A DNA stretch of 5,295 nucleotides from Desulfocapsa sp. (GCA_029934815.1 JAOZLM010000181.1:1-5295), one strand, 5' to 3'. Shown: positions 1 through 5,295, numbered from the stretch's first letter. The notes: generated by a model not told the origin, from the sequence alone. Translations and numbers: made by a program.

Positions 1-265
1 GGTCTTTAGGCACCTCGATGTCGTCGGTAAGGGCAGAACCTCCAATTTTATCAAGATCAAGGTTCAGGATAAGGTGTTTGCTCACCTGATTTGCTTTGGC
101 AAGCCAAGTGGCTTTCTCAAGTTCAATGGTTTGTTTCTGGCCATATCGAAAACTCAGGCAGTAGCAACTGTAACCGGCATCTTTGGCAATGGCCAGGACG
201 GTTGTCGAATCAAGGCCTCCACTAAAAAGGATAACCGCTTTTTTGTTTTTTACAGAGTGCATCAT
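1..265 (-). CDS. queC: 7-cyano-7-deazaguanine (preQ0) synthase QueC, N-terminal part
   Basis: QueC converts 7-carboxy-7-deazaguanine to preQ0 using ATP and ammonia, a cytoplasmic step of queuosine tRNA modification. The 88 visible codons (MMHSVKNKKAVIL...) contain the ATP-pyrophosphatase PP-loop SGGLDSTT at residues 15-22, followed by a YGQ motif at 41-43, both typical of the family. The rest of the protein, including the expected C-terminal zinc-binding cysteines, lies beyond position 1, so the gene is partial because of the window edge and is not visibly broken. Two adjacent ATG codons (263-265 and 260-262) could start it. I chose the first because it overlaps the sfsA stop as ATGA, and an AAGGA sits 8 bases upstream, inside the sfsA end. 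This implies translation coupled to sfsA. The family call is firm; the exact start could be one codon later. Confidence 0.93.
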   Translation of the reverse strand, partial: MMHSVKNKKAVILFSGGLDSTTVLAIAKDAGYSCYCLSFRYGQKQTIELEKATWLAKANQVSKHLILNLDLDKIGGSALTDDIEVPKD

Positions 266-972
266 GGTGTAATTCCTTCAAGAAAAAGGGGAATAAATTT
301 TGTGATTTCGATTGACTCAGGAGTCACTTCTGCTTGATACGCAAGGATCTGGACACCTTTTTTTGCAACTTCACTAAGGGTTTTAGCGTAAAGTGGGTCA
401 ATATGAGCTGCTGGTTTGAATTTATCAGCATCATTACGTTGAATACAGAAAAAAAGTACGCCCTGATGCCCTTGCTCCACAAGCATTGCCAGTTCGTTAA
501 GATGTTTTGTGCCACGGGCAGTGACCGCATCGGGAAACATTGCCCAACCATCTTCCACCAGCGAACAGGTTTTGATCTCCACGTAGATTTTTTCATCTCC
601 ACGCTCAAGCAGCAGGTCAAGTCGACTGGATTTGGATGTTTTTACTTCACGGGTCAGTTTTTCAATTTTCTGTAGCTCTTTTATCCGGCCATCCATTATG
701 GCTTCTGCCACAATCCCGTTGGTGAGCATGGTGTTAATACCAATCCAGGTACCATCGACCTGCACCATTTCAAGTCCCTGCGGATATTTCCGTTTGGGAT
801 TGGGAGAAGTGGAAAGCATAACTTTACTACCGGGTGCAGAACAGCCCCGCATGGAACCGGAATTCGGGCAATGCACTGTGATTTCCTGTCCTTCGTCGGT
901 TACAACATCGGCCAGGAATCGTTTGTAACGTTTAACCAGAGTGGCTTCCTGTAGAGTGTTTGTAAAAAGCAT
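262..972 (-). CDS. sfsA: SfsA family protein (sugar fermentation stimulation protein homologue)
   Basis: The 236-residue product matches the SfsA family, whose E. coli member has 234 residues. The N-terminal block ATLVKRYKRFLADV (10-23), HCPNSGSMRGC (34-44) and the C-terminal FPDAVTARGTKHL (146-158) are the signature stretches. SfsA was named for stimulating maltose metabolism in E. coli and has been described as DNA-binding; its biochemical role is not settled. The second half carries RLD (117-119) and EIK (132-134), which fit the PD-(D/E)XK nuclease-like core attributed to this family; activity is not implied. The reading frame is open for 27 more codons upstream, but those residues have no family resemblance. 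The ATG at 970-972 reproduces the usual N-terminus, with only a weak GGGA ahead of it. The gene is transcribed away from gap and overlaps queC by 4 bases. Confidence 0.94.
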   Translation of the reverse strand: MLFTNTLQEATLVKRYKRFLADVVTDEGQEITVHCPNSGSMRGCSAPGSKVMLSTSPNPKRKYPQGLEMVQVDGTWIGINTMLTNGIVAEAIMDGRIKELQKIEKLTREVKTSKSSRLDLLLERGDEKIYVEIKTCSLVEDGWAMFPDAVTARGTKHLNELAMLVEQGHQGVLFFCIQRNDADKFKPAAHIDPLYAKTLSEVAKKGVQILAYQAEVTPESIEITKFIPLFLEGITP

Positions 973-1010
973 TGTTCCCAAAAGTAAATTATTTAGTGAA
1001 AAATTAGTCT

Positions 1011-1040
1011 TTGAAGATGAAGAATCGCATAAAATACAGT
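1011..1040 (+). promoter_or_regulatory. possible sigma70-type promoter for the gap operon
   Basis: TTGAAG (1011-1016) and TACAGT (1035-1040) are separated by 18 bases, each matching four of six consensus positions. TATAAA at 1040-1045 is a better -10 hexamer but has no good -35 partner. Either choice would place transcription start near 1047-1052, giving a gap leader of roughly 70-75 bases that contains the inverted repeat at 1060-1085. The candidate overlaps the opposite-strand promoter candidate. Only the presence of some promoter in this 150-bp gap is well supported, by the divergent gene arrangement. Confidence 0.25.
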
Positions 1041-1058
1041 ATAAAGAACACAATTCAA
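1031..1058 (-). promoter_or_regulatory. possible sigma70-type promoter for sfsA-queC
   Basis: Read on the minus strand, a TTGAAT (1058-1053) is followed after 16 bases by TATTTT (1036-1031), each matching four or five of six consensus positions. An alternative -10, TATACT (1043-1038), is closer to consensus but lacks a good -35 at the right distance. The location about 60 bases upstream of the sfsA start and within the divergent gap is sensible. These are weak matches in AT-rich DNA, so this is only a candidate. Confidence 0.25.
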
Positions 1059-1059
1059 G

Positions 1060-1085
1060 GGGGAAAGTTCAAAATGTCTTTCCCC
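1060..1085 (+). repeat. perfect 8-bp inverted repeat upstream of gap (operator or leader hairpin candidate)
   Basis: GGGGAAAG at 1060-1067 is the exact reverse complement of CTTTCCCC at 1078-1085, separated by 10 bases. In DNA this could be a dimeric repressor site; in RNA it would form a hairpin with four G-C pairs followed by three A-U and one G-C pair. It ends 22 bases before the gap ribosome binding site (AGGAG, 1108-1112). No run of T follows the right arm, so it does not look like an intrinsic terminator. The repeat is read directly; its role is inferred from position only. Confidence 0.5.
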
Positions 1086-1122
1086 GCACGTTACATTACC
1101 CCCGAACAGGAGAAGCATTGTC

Positions 1123-2340
1123 ATGATATTAGGGCTTAATGGCATGGGTCGTATTGGAAAACTCTCGTTATGGCATCACGTATCGAGAAAATATTTTTCA
1201 GAAATTGTGGTTAACGTCGGCCGGGAAATCGGTTGCGGACTAAATGATCTTGCCGCATCTGTTGAGCGTGATTCGTCATTTGGACGTTTGGGTACGTACC
1301 TTCACGGTCACAAAGGCGGACGAGTGATTGAAGAGTTAAATGAAGAAGCCGGGACCATGGTTATTAATGGTGTGCCGGTAAAATTTTTGCGTACTGCACG
1401 AAATCCAAAAGATATCGCCTGGCAGGAAAATAATGTGAAGCTGGTGGTGGATACCACCGGTGCATTTACCGACCCCACTGCAGATGCGGAAGGTGGTTGG
1501 GGATCGCTTCGCGGTCACTTACAGGCTGGAGCCGAGAAGGTGATGTTATCTGCTCCATTTAAAATCAAATCAAAAGGTCTGGATATGCCGGATGATGCCA
1601 TAACCGCTGTTATGGGCATTAATGAAGAGGATTATGACGCATCAAAACATGCGCTTATCTCTGCTGCATCCTGCACCACCACTTGTCTTTCCTATATGAT
1701 TAAACCGCTGATGGAATCCGTCGGTGCGGAGAATTTTTTAAGTGCCTCCATGGTGACCGTCCATGCGGCCACAGGAAGCCAGAAGGTGCTGGATAGCTTA
1801 CCTAAATCAGGTGCGGCAGATCTTCGTAAAAACCGTTCTATTCTTAATAATATTATTCTTACTACCACAGGTGCTGCCAAAGCATTGGTGCTTGTTATTC
1901 CTGAAATGAAATCCATCGGATTTATTGCAGAATCAGTTCGTGTCCCCACATCTACTGGTTCATTGATTGTCCTTGTTTTAAATATTCAGGACGATCTGGA
2001 TTCTCCGATAAAACGGGATAAAATCAATGGGATTTACCGTGAATATGCGGCAAACAGTCCATATCTCGAATATTCTGAGGCGCAAAATGTTTCCTCAGAT
2101 ATCATTGGTGTTCCGGAAGCTGCGGCTGTAATTGAGAGTACAGAGACGCACACCCGCACAGCCTCGATTCCGGTTAATCTGGAGAAGTTAAAGAGTTGCT
2201 CTGTGGATGCCGGTGCGGATCATATCCTTAATGTTCCAATCACCCAGGCCGTTGTGTATGGCTGGTATGATAATGAGCTTGGCAGTTACACTAATATGCT
2301 TGGTGATCTGACACTTGAAGTTGCCGGTAATATGTTATAA
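1123..2340 (+). CDS. gap: glyceraldehyde-3-phosphate dehydrogenase, long divergent form
   Basis: GAPDH oxidises and phosphorylates glyceraldehyde 3-phosphate to 1,3-bisphosphoglycerate with a nicotinamide cofactor, in the cytoplasm. The Rossmann start GLNGMGRIG (4-12) opens the NAD-binding domain. The active site ASCTTTCL (182-189) puts the nucleophile at Cys184, with the partner His214 in TVHAAT, phosphate-binding Arg273 in VRVPTSTGS and Asn384 in YGWYDNELGSYTN. At 405 residues it is about 70 longer than the usual 330-340. Extra residues appear around 118-130, 146-158 and 327-358. The usual cofactor-specifying Asp after the second strand is Val32, and the usual CTTNC is CTTTC. The start at 1123 has AGGAG 10 bases upstream and gives the expected short N-terminus. 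It heads the operon with rimI, pgk and tpiA. GAPDH superfamily membership is firm; cofactor preference is open. An erythrose-4-phosphate dehydrogenase role is unlikely next to pgk and tpiA. Confidence 0.93.
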   Translation: MILGLNGMGRIGKLSLWHHVSRKYFSEIVVNVGREIGCGLNDLAASVERDSSFGRLGTYLHGHKGGRVIEELNEEAGTMVINGVPVKFLRTARNPKDIAWQENNVKLVVDTTGAFTDPTADAEGGWGSLRGHLQAGAEKVMLSAPFKIKSKGLDMPDDAITAVMGINEEDYDASKHALISAASCTTTCLSYMIKPLMESVGAENFLSASMVTVHAATGSQKVLDSLPKSGAADLRKNRSILNNIILTTTGAAKALVLVIPEMKSIGFIAESVRVPTSTGSLIVLVLNIQDDLDSPIKRDKINGIYREYAANSPYLEYSEAQNVSSDIIGVPEAAAVIESTETHTRTASIPVNLEKLKSCSVDAGADHILNVPITQAVVYGWYDNELGSYTNMLGDLTLEVAGNML

Positions 2341-2343
2341 ACG

Positions 2344-2802
2344 ATGTTGATTCGTCCCATGGTCGCTGCCGATGTGGTGGCTGTGGAAGACCTTGAAACT
2401 CAGTTTCCTTCGCCCTGGACGGGGAAGCAGATTTTTGCTGAGCTTGATCGCAAATCCGGTATCAGCCTGATTGCCGAAAATAAAGAAGGAGTTGTCGGCT
2501 GGTGTTGTGGAATGGCTACGGCTCCTGAGGCCGAACTGTTTAAAATTGCAGTTGCTGCAAACAGACAACGGCGGGGTGTGGCAAATTTCCTTTTACAGGA
2601 ACTTGTCATTTTGCTTGTTGGAAGACGTGTCGAGCAGATCTATCTGGAAGTGCGATCTGCAAATATTCCAGCCCGTGCATTGTATCGTTCATCTGGCTGG
2701 AAAGAGCAGGGAAAACGGAAGAACTATTATACTAATCCTGTGGAGGATGCAATTCTGCTGGTTCGCAATCTGGCACCGGTATTGGATGGTAAACCAACAT
2801 GA
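2344..2802 (+). CDS. rimI: ribosomal protein bS18-alanine N-acetyltransferase RimI
   Basis: RimI is a GNAT-fold enzyme that transfers acetyl from acetyl-CoA to the N-terminal alanine of ribosomal protein S18. The 152-residue product has the family length (E. coli 148). It shows the early PW motif (24-25), the strand ELFKIAV (64-70), the acetyl-CoA loop RQRRGVA (74-80), LEVRSAN (101-107) and ALYRSSGW (112-119), then NYY and EDAILL near the end. Glu102 and Tyr114 align with the catalytic Glu103 and Tyr115 of the E. coli enzyme. It begins three bases after the gap stop codon, with no clear ribosome binding site, so it is probably translated by coupling to gap. Its function has no direct link to glycolysis. 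Other GNAT roles are possible, but the combination of motifs is characteristic of RimI. Confidence 0.9.
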   Translation: MLIRPMVAADVVAVEDLETQFPSPWTGKQIFAELDRKSGISLIAENKEGVVGWCCGMATAPEAELFKIAVAANRQRRGVANFLLQELVILLVGRRVEQIYLEVRSANIPARALYRSSGWKEQGKRKNYYTNPVEDAILLVRNLAPVLDGKPT

Positions 2803-2813
2803 GTACCTTCACC

Positions 2814-2845
2814 AAATTCTTTTCAGAAAAACATGAAAAGAATTT
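2814..2845 (+). repeat. perfect 12-bp inverted repeat between rimI and pgk
   Basis: AAATTCTTTTCA (2814-2825) is the exact reverse complement of TGAAAAGAATTT (2834-2845), with an 8-base loop, GAAAAACA. It fills most of the 71-bp rimI-pgk spacer and ends 28 bases before the pgk start codon. The stem has only three G-C pairs and is not followed by a T tract, so a classical intrinsic terminator is unlikely. It could be an mRNA processing or stability element separating gap-rimI from pgk-tpiA-secG, or a protein-binding palindrome. The structure is certain; the role is inference. Confidence 0.6.
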
Positions 2846-2873
2846 ATAAGTTACTAAAAATTAACGGGAATAT

Positions 2874-4049
2874 ATGAATACAATTCGTGATCTTGATCTG
2901 AAGGAAAAACGTGTGCTTGTCCGTGTAGATTTTAACGTTCCCATGGATGAAGCAAAGAATATCACCGATGATATTCGTATTCAAAGGGCACTGCCCACCA
3001 TTCAGTATATTCTTAAGCAGGGTGGAAAGCTAATTCTCTGTTCCCATATGGGACGTCCTAAAGGTCAGCGAAACGAAGAGTTCAGTCTGGCACCAGTTGC
3101 AGCGCATCTTGCCAAAATTCTTGGTCGTGATGTGAAACTTGCACCGGATTGTATCGGCGACGAAACAGAAGCGCTGGTTGCCGCCATGTTACCCGGTGAT
3201 GTGGTTATGCTTGAAAATCTCCGATTTTACAATGAAGAGACAGAGAATGATTCGGAATTTGCAGCAAAAATAGCCCGCATGGCAGACGTTTACGTAAACG
3301 ATGCTTTTGCCGTTTCCCACCGTGCTCACGCATCAGTTGTGGGGATTCCTGCAAACGTTGCCGAAAAAGCTGCCGGAAATCTATTACAGACAGAAATGGA
3401 TTTTTTCCATAAGGCAATGGATGTGCCTGTGCGCCCACTTGTTGCTCTGGTAGGTGGCGCAAAAGTCTCTTCTAAACTCGGTGCTCTCGAAAACATGCTG
3501 GATAAAGTCGACAGTATGATAATCGGTGGTGCCATGGCCAACACTTTTTTAAAGAGTCAGGGCATTGATATGGGAGCCTCAAAAACAGAAGATGATCTCC
3601 TTGATACAGCCCGTGAATTTATCGAAAAAGCGGAAGCCAAAGGCGTGAAAATCTATCTTCCTGTGGATTTTGTGGCGGCAGAAAAGTTTGCAGCAGACGC
3701 AGTACATAAAAATGTAACATTTCGTGATGTGCCTGCAAATTGGATGGCTCTTGATATCGGGCCAGCCAGTACAATCTTCTTTCAGGAAGCGCTGACGGAT
3801 GCGAGAACAATCGTATGGAACGGTCCCATGGGAGCTTTTGAGATGGACGCGTTCGCAAGAGGCACAATGGCTATTTGTCAGACTGTTGCATCATCCCATG
3901 CCATGTCAATTACAGGTGGCGGTGATTCCAATGCGGCGGTGAAAAAGTCTGGAGAATCAGCCAATATTTCATATATGTCCACAGGTGGTGGAGCTTTCCT
4001 GACTTTGATGGAAGGAAAAACTCTACCCGGTGTTGAAGCTCTGCAATAA
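2874..4049 (+). CDS. pgk: phosphoglycerate kinase
   Basis: Phosphoglycerate kinase transfers phosphate between 1,3-bisphosphoglycerate and ADP to give 3-phosphoglycerate and ATP in the cytoplasm, directly using the product of the upstream gap. The 391 residues match the bacterial family length. Recognisable in order are VRVDFNVPMD (16-25), the substrate-binding SHMGRPKG (57-64), LENLRFYNEE (113-122), NDAFAVSHRAHAS (142-154), VGGAKVSSKLGAL (193-205), IGGAMANTFL (217-226), the hinge and nucleotide region VWNGPMGAFE (314-323) and GGGDSNAAV (348-356), ending with STGGGAFLTLMEGKTLPGVEAL-like residues (369-390). Arg35 is the expected active-site arginine. The start is preceded by a short GGGA only four bases away, a rather weak site for a highly expressed enzyme. 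No key residue appears missing. The ending is 24 bases before tpiA. Confidence 0.98.
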   Translation: MNTIRDLDLKEKRVLVRVDFNVPMDEAKNITDDIRIQRALPTIQYILKQGGKLILCSHMGRPKGQRNEEFSLAPVAAHLAKILGRDVKLAPDCIGDETEALVAAMLPGDVVMLENLRFYNEETENDSEFAAKIARMADVYVNDAFAVSHRAHASVVGIPANVAEKAAGNLLQTEMDFFHKAMDVPVRPLVALVGGAKVSSKLGALENMLDKVDSMIIGGAMANTFLKSQGIDMGASKTEDDLLDTAREFIEKAEAKGVKIYLPVDFVAAEKFAADAVHKNVTFRDVPANWMALDIGPASTIFFQEALTDARTIVWNGPMGAFEMDAFARGTMAICQTVASSHAMSITGGGDSNAAVKKSGESANISYMSTGGGAFLTLMEGKTLPGVEALQ

Positions 4050-4073
4050 GAGCAATCCAAGGAGATAAATAAA

Positions 4074-4826
4074 ATGCGTAGACCACTGCTTGCAGGAAAC
4101 TGGAAGATGCACACCAATATACTTGAAGCGTATCTGTTGGTTGCTGAAATCGGAAAATGTGCTGCCGGTCTGAATGATCGTGATGTGATTCTGGCACCAC
4201 CCAATGTTGCGTTGAACGCCGTTTCCAGGGTGCTTCTCGATAGTGATGTGCTCCTGGCTTCTCAAAATGTGTGCTGGGCCGAAGAAGGTGCCTTTACAGG
4301 TGAGATTTCTCCAGCCATGGTAAAGTCCGCTGGTGCTGTTGCCTCAATAATAGGGCATTCTGAGAGACGCCAGATATTTCATGAAGATGATGAAATGATC
4401 AATAAACGAGTTCTCGGAGCAGTAGAATATGGGCTTATCGCCATCTTCTGTATTGGCGAAACACTGGAAGAGCGCGAAAGTGATACTACATTCGATATTC
4501 TGGAAGCACAGATCAGAAAAGGTCTTGCCGGTGTGACAGCAGAAGCTATGAAAAATATGGTCGTGGCCTATGAGCCGGTATGGGCAATTGGCACCGGAAA
4601 AACAGCCAGCAAAGAACAGGCTCAGGAAGTTCACGCCTTTATCCGAAAACTTTTAGCAGAAATATATGAAAAAGCTATTGCCGACTCCGTAAGAATATTG
4701 TATGGTGGCTCGGTTAAACCTGATAACGTTGACGAGCTGATGGCGCAGCCCGATATTGATGGCGCTTTAGTTGGCGGCGCAGCACTGAATGCTGAGTCGT
4801 TTTGTCGCATTATAAATTTTAATTGA
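4074..4826 (+). CDS. tpiA: triose-phosphate isomerase
   Basis: Triose-phosphate isomerase interconverts dihydroxyacetone phosphate and glyceraldehyde 3-phosphate, feeding the GAPDH encoded at the head of the operon. The 250-residue TIM barrel shows AGNWKMH (7-13) with Asn9 and Lys11, the catalytic His95 in IGHSERR (93-99), the catalytic base Glu167 in AYEPVWAIGTGKTAS (165-179, including the mobile loop 6), and the phosphate-binding GGSVKPDN (211-218) and GALVGGAAL (230-238). All catalytic residues are present. The start is well defined: AAGGAG (4059-4064) lies 9 bases upstream of the ATG, the best ribosome binding site in the window. It follows pgk by 24 bases and precedes secG by 13, so co-transcription is very likely. 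Confidence 0.98.
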   Translation: MRRPLLAGNWKMHTNILEAYLLVAEIGKCAAGLNDRDVILAPPNVALNAVSRVLLDSDVLLASQNVCWAEEGAFTGEISPAMVKSAGAVASIIGHSERRQIFHEDDEMINKRVLGAVEYGLIAIFCIGETLEERESDTTFDILEAQIRKGLAGVTAEAMKNMVVAYEPVWAIGTGKTASKEQAQEVHAFIRKLLAEIYEKAIADSVRILYGGSVKPDNVDELMAQPDIDGALVGGAALNAESFCRIINFN

Positions 4827-4839
4827 GACGTACTGATTA

Positions 4840-5223
4840 ATGACAACTATATTAACAGTTGGTCATATTGCTGTTTGCTTATTTCTGGTAATTATCGTCC
4901 TTCTCCAGCATGGAAAAGGTGCTGATGCCGGAGCTGCATTTGGTGGTGGCGGATCCAGCCAGTCGCTGTTTGGCTCTGAAGGACCAATCTCTTTACTGAA
5001 TAAAATAACTACCTTTGCAGCCATAGTTTTTATGGTAACTTCTGTAAGTTTGGCGTATCTTTCGTCAACATCAAGTACCGGATCTGTAATGAACTCTGCG
5101 GTCACCGTACCAGCAGCAAATACAGAACAGGCTGTTCCGGAAAGTCCAAAGGTAATTCCAATGCCCACAGCGGCACCGGAAGAAGCAGCACCCGCTCCAG
5201 AGGCTCCAAAAGCCAAAGAGTAG
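4840..5223 (+). CDS. secG: protein-export translocase subunit SecG
   Basis: SecG is a small inner-membrane subunit of the SecYEG channel and assists SecA-driven export. The 127-residue protein has two hydrophobic segments, about residues 3-22 and 56-74. Between them is the family loop LLQHGKGADAGAAFGGGGSS (21-40) and SLFGSEGP (42-49), the glycine-rich cytoplasmic region typical of SecG. Residues 80-127 form a low-complexity tail rich in Ala, Pro and Glu (for example AAPEEAAPAPEAPKAKE), presumably disordered. Such tails vary in SecG proteins, and this length is within the range seen. It begins 13 bases after the tpiA stop with only a weak purine stretch (GAGA) for ribosome binding, so coupling to tpiA translation is plausible. 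A pgk-tpiA-secG order is known from several bacterial phyla. Confidence 0.93.
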   Translation: MTTILTVGHIAVCLFLVIIVLLQHGKGADAGAAFGGGGSSQSLFGSEGPISLLNKITTFAAIVFMVTSVSLAYLSSTSSTGSVMNSAVTVPAANTEQAVPESPKVIPMPTAAPEEAAPAPEAPKAKE

Positions 5224-5234
5224 CATTAAAAGAA

Positions 5235-5248
5235 ACACATAATTGTGT
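5235..5248 (+). repeat. short inverted repeat abutting the tRNA 5' end
   Basis: ACACA (5235-5239) pairs with TGTGT (5244-5248) across a 4-base TAAT loop, filling the secG-tRNA spacer and ending exactly one base before the tRNA. It is too short and lacks the T tract needed for a terminator. It might fold in the precursor RNA just upstream of the RNase P cleavage site, but a 5-bp repeat can easily be chance. Confidence 0.25.
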
Positions 5249-5295
5249 GCCGAAGTGGTGGAACTGGTAGACACGCTGTCTTGAGGGGGCAGTGA
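5249..5295 (+). tRNA. tRNA-Leu (anticodon GAG), 5' part
   Basis: The last 47 bases form the 5' half of a leucine tRNA that continues past the window. Visible are the 5' acceptor strand GCCGAAG (5249-5255), T8 and G9, the D stem GTG/CAC (5258-5260 and 5272-5274) with GG in the D loop (5266-5267), and the anticodon stem CTGTC/GGCAG (5276-5280 and 5288-5292). The 7-base loop TTGAGGG (5281-5287) holds anticodon GAG at 5283-5285, which reads CUC and CUU. The sequence closely resembles E. coli leuU, also tRNA-Leu(GAG). The long variable arm, T arm and 3' acceptor strand cannot be seen. It lies 25 bases after the secG stop with no convincing promoter of its own, so it is probably processed from the operon transcript. 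Confidence 0.93.

Noticed and set aside
973..1053. A 27-codon N-terminal extension of sfsA from an upstream ATG at 1051-1053
   Set aside because: The added residues have no resemblance to SfsA, cover the likely promoter region, and the ATG at 970-972 gives the normal family N-terminus.
334..1126. Plus-strand open frames (61-113 residues) opposite sfsA and in the divergent gap
   Set aside because: Most of this region is clearly coding for SfsA on the minus strand. The plus-strand frames lack family features, and the one ending at 1126 crosses the gap start out of frame.
3878..4265. Several 80-108-residue minus-strand open frames across the pgk-tpiA junction
   Set aside because: They overlap two strongly supported enzymes on the other strand, and none shows a recognisable motif.
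4863..5216. Long minus-strand open frame opposite secG (117 residues, Ala/Gly-rich)
   Set aside because: It is a shadow of the secG frame, has composition imposed by the opposite strand, no ribosome binding site and no recognisable family.
5215..5248. A separate promoter for the tRNA using CATAAT (5238-5243)
   Set aside because: There is no -35-like hexamer at the right distance (AAAGAG at 17 bases), and transcription would start essentially at the mature tRNA end, leaving no leader.
5224..5248. Terminator after secG
   Set aside because: Only a 5-bp stem is present and the sequence that follows is the tRNA itself, not a T tract.
1..5295. Mobile element, CRISPR array, phage or defence system
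   Set aside because: No repeats with regular spacing, transposase or integrase motifs, or terminal inverted repeats were seen. Every large frame is a housekeeping gene.

Overview
This 5.3 kb window is a compact piece of bacterial chromosome with two divergent transcription units. A minus-strand pair, sfsA followed by a truncated queC, faces away from a plus-strand central-carbon operon: gap, rimI, pgk, tpiA, secG and then the 5' half of a tRNA-Leu(GAG) gene. Base composition is moderate and every protein-coding gene belongs to a recognisable bacterial family. The gene order, the unusually long GAPDH and the Ala/Pro/Glu-rich SecG tail suggest a Gram-negative bacterium, possibly of the Desulfobacterota (former Deltaproteobacteria). 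That assignment is inference from gene content and was not tested by any search.

Layout. Positions 1-265 (minus) hold the N-terminal 88 codons of queC, the preQ0 synthase of queuosine biosynthesis; its end lies outside the window. Positions 262-972 (minus) hold sfsA, whose stop codon overlaps the queC start in an ATGA junction. Positions 973-1122 are the only sizeable regulatory gap. It carries weak promoter-like hexamers for both directions and a perfect 8-bp inverted repeat in the presumed gap leader. Positions 1123-2340 hold a divergent, 405-residue glyceraldehyde-3-phosphate dehydrogenase. Positions 2344-2802 hold rimI, the acetyltransferase for ribosomal protein S18. A 71-bp spacer with a perfect 12-bp inverted repeat precedes pgk (2874-4049). 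Then come tpiA (4074-4826), secG (4840-5223) and the tRNA (5249 onward, cut by the window end).

How the genes work together. GAPDH, phosphoglycerate kinase and triose-phosphate isomerase catalyse three neighbouring steps of lower glycolysis/gluconeogenesis and are evidently co-transcribed. RimI (ribosome modification), SecG (protein export) and tRNA-Leu (translation) are housekeeping passengers on the same transcript; no strong terminator is visible between any of them. I see no mobile element, CRISPR array, phage gene or defence system. The points worth a second look are the sequence oddities of the GAPDH, the two perfect inverted repeats and the secG-tRNA linkage, rather than a new system.
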